Origin: Nematostella vectensis | Lineage: Eukaryota; Cnidaria; Anthozoa; Actiniaria; Edwardsiidae | Length of the DNA: 64,000 nt | NCBI RefSeq assembly: GCF_932526225.1 | Contig: NC_064035.1 | Location: forward strand, 7,191,501 to 7,255,500 | Direction: 5' to 3' | Shown: piece by piece, positions 34,701 through 46,400 of the stretch | Position numbering within the stretch: position 1 is the first letter of the stretch | How the letters are laid out: every line of letters starts with the position of its first letter | The notes under the pieces: model-generated | Seen by the model: the letters and a program-made list of their open reading frames with translations, nothing else | What the model was told of the DNA's origin: nothing | Databases searched by the model: none | Translations under genes and position numbers: made by a program

Positions 34701-35893
34701 AAAATAACAATGACATAGTTGTAGCTTTAAGTTCACTTACAAATCCGCCAAAAAAATTACTTTTCAGAAAGGGCTATATTTTTTTATCTCTCTCTCTGGC
34801 TTGAATTTGGCTTGAATTTGCCGCCTAAAATATCAATTGACTTCTAAAAAATATTTTTCTCACTCTCAAACCATGGCATATCAACCTTTTTTGTCGTTTC
34901 TTTTAAACAGTCATGTGGCAATTTGTTTGACATTTTTCTGATACTTAACTTTGTTTTAAGTACATTCTTTACTTTATCAAATAGGATTAAATGATTTAAT
35001 TAGAAGCCCAGCATTGTATTTCCTACCTAGAACCCCACTACCTTGGACCAATCTCTTTAGAAGATTAGAATGATCAGGATATAAATGGAGCTACAATTTT
35101 GAAATAAATGCCTTTCATTTTTTCAGGACCTCTCCCTAACTATTCTCATTTTATAGCCCCCACCTCACCCCCTTCCTGGTACTCATATGATGGCAATTGA
35201 ATTTCTTTTATGGATCCTATTATCATTAATGTCACATGAGATATTTAAGGGAGGTGAATTGGTGCTGAATTAAAGATAATGTAAAAATAGGATGTAACCC
35301 TTCTCTGTCTGTGTAGAAATATATTCAAGCACAACTTTAATAAACAGATGTTTTATGGATGTTTTTGTGTGTTTAATTTACCAGGCACAATCTACAACGT
35401 TTTTATGGAGGTAACTCCACTCAGACCCTGAAGTATTATTGATAAGTATTGTTATATATTTCTTAGTAAAGAGGATTCGGTTTTGGGTAAAATTTTGTTT
35501 TATAAGGATAAATATTTCAACACAAAGTGCATCTTGTCTTTGAAACGTTTCGCCTGAATAACAAAATATCACTTTATTGAGTCTTATTTTGTTTCCTTTG
35601 CTGGCTAAGGTTTTATAATTTGAAAAATAATTTCCTTGATTATAATAACCAGATTATTTTGAGTTAAAAAAAAACCTTTAAATTCGCTTGCCACCTGCCC
35701 CAAAAAGTTTTTTTGCAAACTACTGGCTAGGCTAATGCAAGACAGATAAATTGTACAGAATTATACATGTTTGTTGTACCAGGTTATTGAGATCTTTATC
35801 GTTAAATTACATAGGTTGATATTTACTGTATTCCAACTATTTTTTTGGAAAGGTACAAATTTATGGACCTCTATACTATTAAAAAGGGTATTC

Positions 35894-36024
35894 CTTGGTG
35901 TTACGGAGAGCTTTGTTTTTGGTGCTCAAGGCCTTTGTTCTCTATTTCATTGTCTCGTTCTAAGGTCTTTGTTTTTGGCTTTTGTTCTATTGTGTTTTTG
36001 GTGCTGGTGCTCCGTAACACCAAG
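35894..36024. mobile_element. Short MITE with TTGGTGTTACGGAG ends
   Basis: CCTTGGTGTTACGGAG at the left faces CTCCGTAACACCAAG at the right, about 131 bp apart, with a T/G-rich interior. Target duplication not resolved. Confidence 0.65.
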
Positions 36025-36893
36025 AAAGTAAAAATTATAGTACTTTCAAGTTATGTGTCCAGCCATTCTTTAATCGCCACAGGCCGCAAGCACGATGTAC
36101 TGTTAAGATGGGGCGCAAAAATAATTTGCCGAGTTATCGTCCTTACAGAGCAACGCGCGCTACCGTGGCCACCGTGACAGTTTTGTAAAATTAACTAATA
36201 TAAACCAAATGGGCAGGAAAGAAGTGATTGACAAGAAGTGATTGATCACTAGGCAACCAGCGAGGCAAAGATTTGATTGAGTGCACATTAATATCTCCTA
36301 CTTATGATGTTTGTGTTAACAAAACTGAGATTTTTGCATGCTAATTGACATCTTTTTGCACATTTTTGTCTTGGGTGTCATTTTGTGTGCACTATAGAAT
36401 AGCTAAGGTATTAGCCAAAACTATTTGGCCCCTATTTTTCTTATTGTTGTTATGCTGTTAGTCCATAGATTGAAGCGGTCTGTGAATAACTGAGCTCTCT
36501 AAAGGTATGTAAGAAATCGGGTAAGGAGGCAAACACATCGTGAACCTATGAGATAACATACAAACGATAGCACCTTTAAAAACATACGTGTAGGCAATGC
36601 CATTTAGGCAATACCATTTCAGGCCCGAGCGGGCTCTGGCTCCAATTTTTTTTTGGTTGGCAAGAATTGCTGGCTAACAAACAAACAAAAACAGTAACAT
36701 GCTAACCATATTTCGTTCGTGCCCCAAGTACTCTTTGCCCCCTTCCCCCACCTCTTTCATACAACATTTCTTTGGGTGTGTTACACAGGTCTCTAGATAA
36801 ACAAGTAACAGAACAAGTCATTTGAGTCATAGCTCACGCCAAGAAGATCTAGAATCCTTGACAGACCGTCCTTTTGTGGAAGACTTCGGTGGC

Positions 36894-37943
36894 ATGCGAG
36901 TTCTTCTGGAACATAAGAGATTTGTTATCTTTCTCGTGTTTGTTACTCTGGTTATTGTATACCTCGGTTACGGAATTAGCGTCCATCGGCATTCATTCGC
37001 CAGGAAACTTCTAAACTTTGATAAAACCACAGAAAACAGTACTGTATCTACTACAGGTAGTGCGAATGGTGTCGACATAGCTGAACGAAGACGCGTTCTT
37101 GGGAAGTATTTCTTGAGAAAGAAACCACTATTTCTTGGCAAAAAATGGAGACAACAAATTCTCCCAAACGCAATTGAGATCGGGGTAAGAAAGGGGGGAA
37201 CAAGGGCTCTTCTTAAGGCATTGACATTAAATCCAAATATCTTCGTGTCCGCGAAAGAGATACACTTTTTTGACAAGGAGGTGAATTATAGGAAAGGCCT
37301 TGAGTGGTACCGGAGAAGGATGCCCGCGGTGCCAAAAGCAGCGGACACCATCGTGATGGAGAAAACACCGGCTTACTTTGTAACCGAAAAAGTCCCAGCA
37401 CGCGTCCATGAAATGTCCCCAGACGTTAAACTCATACTGGTCGTGCGTGATCCCGTAAAAAGAGCTGTCTCCGATTATGCTCAACTTAAGTCGAAATCAC
37501 CGAAAATGAAACCATTTGAAAGCTACGTGGTGAATGGATATGGAAATGTGAACGACAAAGAAAACTTTATTCGAATTGGTCGCTACTGCGAGCACTTGGA
37601 TAGATGGCTGAAATATTTCCCATTGAGTCAGATCCATGTGGTGAGCGGAGAGAAACTGGTGAAGAATCCTGCCGCGGAGCTGCACGAGGTGGAGAAATTT
37701 CTAGGCGTGAAACCGGTTATCTCAGAAAAAGACTTCATTTTTAATAAGACAAAAGGATTCCCTTGTTTTCGCGACGTACGCGTCTCCAATGGAAACGCGA
37801 CGTACAACTGTTTAGGGAAAACTAAAGGGAGACCACATCCGAACGTTCAAAAGGAAGTATTAGACAAACTATATGCTTATTACCGAAACTATAACGCACG
37901 CTTTTACAAAATGGTTGGAAAGGATTTCGGATGGCCGAAATAA
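36894..37943 (+). CDS. HS3ST: Heparan sulfate glucosamine 3-O-sulfotransferase
   Basis: 349 residues in one exon. The frame is open upstream to about 36801 but the first ATG is at 36894, giving a short cytosolic N-terminus and a single membrane anchor (about residues 9-27), a type II Golgi topology. The PAPS site is intact: GVRKGGTRALL (5'-phosphosulfate loop, about 97-107) and LVVRDPVKRAVSDY (3'-phosphate loop). The catalytic glutamate sits in KEIHFFD (about residue 122), and the GWPK-like end, FNKTKGFPC, a second Cys (YNCLG) and KGRPHP match the family. It would transfer sulfate to the 3-OH of glucosamine in heparan sulfate. Intronless coding is common for this family. The subtype (1/5 versus 2-4/6) is not assigned. 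It converges on the giant channel gene. Confidence 0.93.
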   Translation: MRVLLEHKRFVIFLVFVTLVIVYLGYGISVHRHSFARKLLNFDKTTENSTVSTTGSANGVDIAERRRVLGKYFLRKKPLFLGKKWRQQILPNAIEIGVRKGGTRALLKALTLNPNIFVSAKEIHFFDKEVNYRKGLEWYRRRMPAVPKAADTIVMEKTPAYFVTEKVPARVHEMSPDVKLILVVRDPVKRAVSDYAQLKSKSPKMKPFESYVVNGYGNVNDKENFIRIGRYCEHLDRWLKYFPLSQIHVVSGEKLVKNPAAELHEVEKFLGVKPVISEKDFIFNKTKGFPCFRDVRVSNGNATYNCLGKTKGRPHPNVQKEVLDKLYAYYRNYNARFYKMVGKDFGWPK

Positions 37944-38127
37944 TGCCTCAGGACATCAGACATGCAACTTCATATCTGGTATATATTATGTAAATATTTT
38001 ATAACAATAGAAACAAATGATCTTATATTTAATTTTATATATGAAGAAACCTTATATTAGAGTATAAACATATATGTACATATGTATAACGTACATATAA
38101 ATTAAATTTGTAGTTATTTTTTTAAGG

Positions 38128-39836
38128 CGCTCGTGGAGATGGTGTAAATCATGGACTGGGTACGCGTGGGAATGGTATAAATCATAGATTGGGCACGGGT
38201 GGGAATGGTGTAAATCATGACTGGGCACGCGTAAGAATGGTGTAAATCATGAACTGGGCACGCGCGTGGGAATGGTGTAAATCATGGACTGGGTACGCGT
38301 GGGAATGGTGTAAATTATGGGCTGCGGGTACGTGTGGGAATGGTGTAAATCATGGACTGGGCACGCGTGGGAATGGTGTAAATCATAGATTGGGTACGTG
38401 TGGGAATGGTGTAAATCATGAACTGGGCACGTGTGGGAATGGTGTAAATCATAGATTGGGTACGTGTGGGAATGGTGTAAATCATGAACTGGGTACGTGT
38501 GGGAATGGTGTAAATCATGAACTGGGCACGTGTGGGAATGGTGTAAATCATGAACTGGGCACGCGTGGGAATGGTGTAAATCATGGACTGGGTGCGTGTG
38601 GGAATGGTGCAAATCATGAAATATGCACACGTGGGAAATCATGGATTGGGTACGCGTGGGAATGTTGTAAATCATGGACTGGGTACGTGTGGGAATGGTG
38701 TAAATCATGGACTGAGTACGCGTGGGAATGGTGTAAATCATGTACTGGGTACGCGTGGGAATGATGTTAATCATGGACTGGGTACGCGTGGAAATGGCGT
38801 AAATCATGTACTGGGTACGCGTGGAAATGGTGTAAATCATGGAGTGGGTGCGTGTGGGAATGGTGCAAATCATGAAATATGCACACGTGGGAAATCATGG
38901 ATTGGGTACGCGTGGGAATGTTGTAAATCATGGACTGGGTACGTGTGGGAATGGTGTAAATCATGGACTGAGTACGCGTGGGAATGGTGTAAATCATGTA
39001 CTGGGTACGCGTGGGAATGATGTTAATCATGGACTGGGTACGCGTGGAAATGGCGTAAATCATGTACTGGGTACGCGTGGAAATGGTGTAAATCATGGAG
39101 TGGGCACGCGTGGAAATGGCGTAAATCATGTACTGGGTACGCGTGGAAATGGTGTTAATCATGGACTGGGTACGCGTGGAAATGGTGTAAATCATGGAGT
39201 GGGCACGCGTGGAAATGGTGTAAATCATGGACTGGGCACGCGTGGAAATGGCGTAAATCATGTACTGGGTACGCGTGGAAATGGTGTTAATCATGGACTG
39301 GGTACCCGTGGAAATGGTGTAAATCATGGAGTGGGCACGCGTGGAAATGTTGTAAATCATGGACTGGGTACGTGTGGGAATGGTGTAAATCATGGACTGA
39401 GTACGCGTGGGAATGGTGTAAATCATGTACTGGGTACGCGTGGGAATGATGTTAATCATGGACTGGGTACGCGTGGAAATGGCGTAAATCATGTACTGGG
39501 TACGCGTGGAAATGGTGTAAATCATGGAGTGGGCACGCGTGGAAATGGCGTAAATCATGTACTGGGTACGCGTGGAAATGGTGTTAATCATGGACTGGGT
39601 ACGCGTGGAAATGGTGTAAATCATGGAGTGGGCACGCGTGGAAATGGTGTAAATCATGGACTGGGCACGCGTGGAAATGGCGTAAATCATGTACTGGGTA
39701 CGCGTGGAAATGGTGTTAATCATGGACTGGGTACCCGTGGAAATGGTGTAAATCATGGAGTGGGCACGCGTGGAAATGGTGTAAATCATGGACTGGGCAC
39801 GCGTGGGAATGGCGTAAATTATGGACTGGGTAGCAA
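38128..39836 (+). repeat. 33-bp minisatellite between two convergent genes
   Basis: About 50 units of CATGGACTGGGTACGCGTGG plus GAATGGTGTAAAT. The 33-bp period keeps frames open on both strands, so the long repetitive open frames are not taken as genes. Left units use GGGAATGG and the right half mostly GGAAATGG. A multi-unit block with an odd AAATATGCACACG unit occurs at about 38592 and again at about 38848, and two long blocks repeat around 39100 and 39530, showing higher-order amplification. Confidence 0.93.
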
Positions 39837-39888
39837 ATTTATTTATACCACTTTAAATGTAAAAAAATGTACTACACGTTAAATGCAT

Positions 39889-39894
39889 TTTATT
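39889..39894 (-). terminator. Candidate polyadenylation signal of the giant channel gene
   Basis: AATAAA on the minus strand about 330 bases after the stop codon at 40221. A second AATAAA lies nearer the minisatellite, around 39840. Confidence 0.4.
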
Positions 39895-40220
39895 ACTTCA
39901 ATATGCATAGCATGCGCGCGTCGCTCTTGCCCTTTTGAGCCGGTTTTATATAATCGAGTACGATCGCAGGATGAGTTTATCGTACATAATGGCCTGTGAT
40001 CGTCAGCCGTTAAATGCGATTATATGAAGAGCCGTAAGCTTCACCGGGTTGCCCGCTAAGTTGCCCGCTAGCTTCACTATGGTCTTACTGTCTTGTGTTA
40101 TTTGAATTTGCGTTTCTTGTGGCGATGATCAAATGAACATGAATTTTCTATGTTTGGTGATCTAGATAATTTGACGATGCTACCTCGATGTCTTTGGGCC
40201 CGGAAACAAGCGCTCTCTCT

Positions 40221-40450
40221 TTATAAGCTTACATCCTCAATTTTGACGTTATCAAATGCCTGGCCTGCAGGCTGTTTTTCTTGCAAACCATCCAGCCATT
40301 TCTTGCGTGCTATTGCTCGGCTGAGCTCAGCAAGATGTCGGCTCTTCATTTCGTCAACCATGCGTGTCATGCGCGCGTGAAATTCTTCTAGTCTTGTACG
40401 CATCTCTGTTATGAGCTTTTTTCTTCTTCTGTCTTGTAAATTCATCTCTG
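40221..40450 (-). CDS. Cytosolic basic coiled-coil tail, last exon
   Basis: 75 codons: a basic start (DRRRKKLITEMRTRLEEF), then charged helix (ARMTRMVDEMKSRHLAELS) likely to form a coiled coil, ending NVKIEDVSL. No calmodulin IQ motif is seen; the last residues (DVSL) are only loosely like a PDZ ligand. It may drive assembly or anchoring. Confidence 0.85.
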
Positions 40451-43400
40451 CTGCAACAAATGGGGGAGCATCAGGTAAAATATGCACAAATAAAGTTAGA
40501 GAGTTATAAGGATTGAATGAAGGAGATAGTTCGCCCTATAACCGCCTGAGTGCGCAAGCGATACAAATGATTTAAATTATTTTATGAGATAAGATGATAT
40601 CGATATACTTATAATATATTCGATATAAATAATAATTCGGTAATATGATGGTAGTATGCTGAAATAAAACCCAAACTTGGTTCTTATACACGGGTTATTA
40701 CTATTTTTGCCGTTTTATCTTTATATCAAAATACTTCAACATGGCTCATTTATTATGTCTTTGGTATCGATTTTGGTTACCTTGAACTTTACGATAGCTC
40801 TTTAGTCGACGCCGGAGTTCGTAAGCGAGGCCAGCCATGACAATAATAACAAGCCATACGGCAAGTATTCGCAGGGTGTTCTTAAAGAGGTTACTGGTGC
40901 TGTCGAACAGGCCTGTGGAGAGCTGGACGGGAAGGGGTTTACCTGCTCCCTGCAGTAAGATAAGATAGGATCGATCGGATAAGGATTAAACAATACCGAC
41001 CTCTCAACACCCTGCAATAGGCGTGACAAGGATTTGAACAAAACAAACGCCTAACGCCTTGCATAAAACCTATGTACTGGCTGCAATAAGTTAAGGCGAT
41101 AACAGACATAAAACATGAACTAAATCCACACTCAGACAAAAACAGATACACAAAACACAGATATAAAACAAGAACATAACCCAGGCGACTAACTAGATTG
41201 AACAAGACCATTCCGAACCCAAACAACAACACGAAGATTGAACAACACCATTCCACACCCAAACAACAACTAACACAAATGTAAACAACTTCATTCCACA
41301 CCAAGACAACAACTAACACAAAGATTGAACAACATTCCACACCAAGACAACAACTAACACAAAGATTGGACATCATTCCACACCAAGACAATAACTAACA
41401 CAAAGATTGAACATCATTCCACACCAAGACAACAACTAACACAAAGATTGAACATCATTCCACACCAAGACAACAACTAACACAAAAATTGAACATCATT
41501 CCACACCAAGACAACAACTAACACAAAGATTGAACATCATTCCACACCAAGACAACAACTAACACAGAGATTGAACACCATTCCACAACAAGACAACAGC
41601 TAACACAAAGATTGAACAACATCATTCCACATTCCACCACGATCATCTCAACATAAACTTTACTAACCTTCATCGGTTGTACGTTAGCCTTGATCCTGCC
41701 GAAGATCTGCACACGATTGACAGATGTGTAACCATGGAAACAATGCCGAAGCTGTATAGCATCTCCTGACGTCACCACTCCGTAAGCTGTCTTGTCGTCA
41801 AACGCCTTGACGACCCTAAGGGCGGATGTGTCAAACAGATCTGGACGAGCACCGCCGGCAAACGAGTCGACTAGAGCACCATCCACCTTCCGAGACTTGA
41901 TGGCGGCTACCACCTCATCCAGGGTGTGGTACGGATGTTCTAGGGGACAAAATGCGAGTCATTATTTCCGCGAGGGTGGGGGAGGTCTAAATTCAAATGG
42001 TCGGTAGCTTTTAGGGTTTCTCTAACGGCACCAGCACCGAATAAATATAAAGGTTAACATAAGCTATGAATGACACTTATAATAAACAATTCATATGCAA
42101 GGGGTATTCCAGTGCAACACATCTGTCACTTAAGAATGACAAATTGTAAGTTTCACAAACATTGACTGCGTGCTTGTGCGTTTAATAGTTACCTTCGTCG
42201 TAATAGCCGTTCTTCCTCAATCCAAGAAAATACTCCGGACTGTTATGGATTGCCCCAATCTGCAAAATCAAAAAGCTTAAGAATTTACCCCATATGTGAA
42301 ACAGCAACCGTTACCAAGTTGTGCATAAGTACGTATTCATTGATTACCCTGAACGGGAGGAGGGAAGATCTTGACTTACGACACCTTAAAACTTCAGAGC
42401 CCTCCTGAAGGTGCTTGTATTGGCATTACGAGGGAGATAGATCAACAAAGGGTTCAACCCAAAGCTCAGCGAGTTTTATTTTAAACACCTCTGAAAACAG
42501 TGTTGTGTTTCGCTGGCGTTTGTCAGAACAATAAATAAATTGTTACTTGATGAGTTATTCTACCTTGGTCCCATAGATGCGCGATTTACTCTTGAGAGTG
42601 ATTTCTGTGAGCGAGGTGGTGAGCACTCCAGTGGCCAGAGAGACGATGATGATGCCAGTTAGAGTCCAGCTGACCGCAAAGATACGGCCTGAGTAACTGA
42701 CGGGGGAGCGATCACCGTACCTAAACAAATCACAAGATCTCAAGACCTTAACAAACCACAAGATCTCAAGACAATTAACAAACCACAAGACCTCAAAACC
42801 TTAACAAACAACAAAATCTCAAGGTCTAAACAAACCACTATATACCAAACCACGATAAGATCTAAAGAAATTAACAAACCACAGGATCTCAGGACCTAAG
42901 CAAACCACATGATCTCAAGACCTAAACAAACCACTAGATCTCAAGACCTAAACAAGCCATAAAATATCAAGAAATGAACAAACCACACGATCTCAACAAG
43001 ATCTCTAGACCTTAACATCCCCTTGCAGTGTGATATCATGTGACCATTGCTGGAAAAAAGGCTTGTGCTTGAAGGATGAGAACAGATTGACTGACACCGG
43101 ATCATACGAAATTTAGTCGGCAAAACCTTTCTCTTATGGTCAGCCTAGAGAGGCACAGCTGTGTTGGTTTTGTTTGCACAAGAACTCGAAACATCCGTCA
43201 ATCATCGCGACCATCGCAGTTGTGGTTCTGTTGCTGTAAATTGGTGCAACATTCCAATCAACAAAGTTGACGGGAAAAGGTGGATGTTGGCGCTGTTTTG
43301 TGCATCAATTACCCGACAGTAGTGATTGACACGAACGACCACCATAGCCCCTCCCACGTCCCGTGGATGAACGACTGGGGAAAGTGCCCGGGGTTCATCT

Positions 43401-46400
43401 TAGAATCCTGCGAGAAAATAGAAGGCATTTGCTTGCAACTTGTAGATTTAACTTAAACTAGACCCGTCAAGACTATGAGTTGGCGCTAATGTCTGGAATT
43501 CGTGTGTTTTAGGTGCTTAAGGCTGTGCGCTTTTTAAGGCTCCCCATAAAAAATTGAAACAGTCGTCAATAGAATCCGCGTTTCCACTTTGCCATGGAGG
43601 ATATTCTCGCACTTGGCTTTAGTCATCAATAACTTTTTTTCGAGTTTTTATTATAATATTCATCTTCATAAACAACAAAATAGGCTGCGTGGCGTCCGCA
43701 CCCCCCCCCCCCCATAAGTTTTGTCCTCTTAATGGCTCTAATTAGCGGTCCTTTCCCTTGCCTTTCATACGTTAATAAGGGGAACAACAAAAATTTTGCT
43801 TTACCTTACTTTCGCGATATTTAGAGAATCGTGCTTAAGATTAAGACTCAAGATTCAATTATAATCGTCTAATTAATTTCATAATAGCCCATAGTAATTC
43901 AATTATCTGACTTACCAGGAACCACATAACGGCTCCTGCGATGTACGCCATGACCAGCGGTAGTACAATGACAGGCCAGGTCCCAATCACCTTGTCAAAC
44001 ATGGCGGCTCGTGCTGCCGTAGTGTCTACTTGTCCAACCACGAAAGCTGCGCCAGGCGACTCTACCATCGGGGTGTAACCTAGGCCGCGTTTGTACGAGT
44101 CCTGGCCTTTGTAGCCATGTACAGGGAAGCTGAAGTCAGTCTCGCCGTCTATGGTATTCAAGAGCTGCACACAAAAACCATCATTTTTGTGCATATTATA
44201 AGACTTTTGGACAAAGATTATTATTTTATTTTTTTACTTTTTATCGACATTGTCAGAATCATGTCGATATGTGGAAAAGCCTTTTGAAAAAAATATACGG
44301 AAAGCCCTACGAGTAAAATTTTTGGAATAATATTTGATTTATTCTATTGTCTATGAGAAGTTTAGATCACTCCGGCCATAAGTTAAAAGGTTGGCTAGCC
44401 TTTGGAAAGAAATTTGACGGAGAGACAATCAAAGCAACACTTCTCAACACATGTATGTGTATACACCTATTTTAATTAAGGTTCCACTCGGAATTCAATG
44501 TATCGTAACCCGCAGTGCATCATTGGTAGCGTATAAATGCCATACGAATGTTCACAGGAACAATTCTACAGAATTCTACAGCTTTCCAATCCTGGATTTG
44601 TTTTTATTTACGCTTAGTTGCTTATTTATGTGAAGCATTCGAGTTATGATACATGGATTCTCCGAGTGCAACATTACCCCAGGTTTAAATGTGTATATGA
44701 AGCTCACGGTTATTTTTACCTCATCAATAGTTTTCTTCTGTGCCGTATTGTTGTGCCCGTCCACAGTAAGATCAAGCCGTGATTGGCCGTGATCAGCGCA
44801 ACTCCCACAACATTGAACCAACATCTCCTGAAGCATGACGGGAATGATCAAGCCTGGACTGCCGTTCACAGTTGTAGTCACGTAGGGCTTGTACTGGCGC
44901 CAGTTGGTCGTTAAGTTCCTCTTACATCTGCAGGTCTCTACAAATATCATATCAGTGGATGATGAGGGAGAGGGGGGTAATACACAACAGAAAATTTGAA
45001 CTCAAACCTGTAGCTCACGATAGTTGTGGTAATCTACAACAAGGGCTTAGCCAACTTGTATTTCTCTTTGTGTTTACCCATTTCCTTAATCTATTTCTAG
45101 GTACAACATATATGCTGCATGTACATAGCCTGCAATACATCCCAAAGAAGTCTACCAGTCTGAAAAGCAGGCTACATGTACACAAGGGCACTTTAGCCTC
45201 TTCGAGCTGTACTACGTGGATCCAATTGATAACGATTTCGCTGTGACCACACCCTACAGTCACGTGTTTACGATTCTACTCCTGCATTTGCCATTTTTAC
45301 GATGCGCGGGGATTGGGTCTAGTCGATAAGCGAACAGCATGCAGGGAGGATTTTAGGACACAATTCAACACGACGTCGAAAGATGTTGTAAATCTTTAAT
45401 AACAAGGATATTCTGGGAGAAAAATTGCCAAAACCTACCATTTTCTAGCTTATTCAGTATCACATGTTTACGACGCCATGTTGAATTGCGTTTAACATGC
45501 TTATCAGATCGACCCAGTCTCCCACGCAACGTCAGAAAGCCGAATACGAAACAGGGCTTAAACACGAGGTTCCGCAAGGGAAAGGGAAAGGTTTAGAATA
45601 TGAAATTTGAATTTAGCGCTCAGAGCAATTGTCCTAACATGTTGACGCATTGACGGCTGATTGATGACTGATCGTTCTTGAGCCCGGGGGTGGGAGGAGC
45701 TTCCCCCTTTATAGAGTTTTCATGCACCTCACCATCTTCTAATAATGTAATGAGACCTGTATGCACAATCACCTCCAAATGTCACCCCGGCTGGACCGAC
45801 TCCCCTTCTTGTTCTAGCGGCCACTTCGATGCGATAGACGGCGAGCGCTCGAAGATCCCTCAGTACAGCAGACGTGTTGTCCGGGGGAACATCCAATCCA
45901 ACGTGCTCCTGCGTGCTGACCGTCTCGTCACCCAGACGCACGAGGACGTACCGGATGTAGTACCCAGTCAGCACGCCGTTCATGTGTTCGGTAGGCACTG
46001 GTACCCAGGAAACCGGTATGGTGGTTAGAGTGGTCCGGTTCTGGGCGGTGATGTTTGATGGAGCTTGGCCAGGCACTACAAAAACATAAATGTCATGATC
46101 TCCTGAATTTCAGAAATGGGAATATCCCGAAAACACATCCACAGCGTGATTACGATGATGATGCGCCTAGTATGGACCTTAACCCGTCACTCATCCATTA
46201 GCAATGATAAGAGATTTACAAAACTAATCATCTCTCACCGTCTTCTACCGTCTGTAACATGTTGACGGTCTACCTCCATTAGCTATGATATGAGATTCAC
46301 AACATTTGATCACATTTCAACGTCTAATTTCGTGTAAACCAAGCTAATGGTCTACTTAAATTTAGTATTTATTTTATGTGAGTTACAGTATTGATAATTG

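Larger units (their letters stand above)
32521..36821. other. Intergenic, no gene recognised
   Basis: Mostly AT-rich. Holds a C tract near 32724, a poly-T run near 33552-33571 and the two fold-back elements listed separately. Open frames near 35771-36177 overlap the smaller fold-back and look non-coding. Confidence 0.45.

Noticed and set aside
35771-36177. Hydrophobic plus-strand frames (FLALVLL-like)
   Set aside because: They overlap the small MITE at 35894-36024 and change character at its edges; no recognised protein.
36822-36893. Longer HS3ST start at 36822
   Set aside because: That position is TTG. The first ATG in frame is at 36894 and gives a normal type II membrane protein.
38247-39882. 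Long open frames with TIPTRTQSMIY or NHGLGTRGNGV repeats on both strands
   Set aside because: The 33-bp period is a multiple of three, so frames stay open by construction. No start context, splice sites or unique domain was found.
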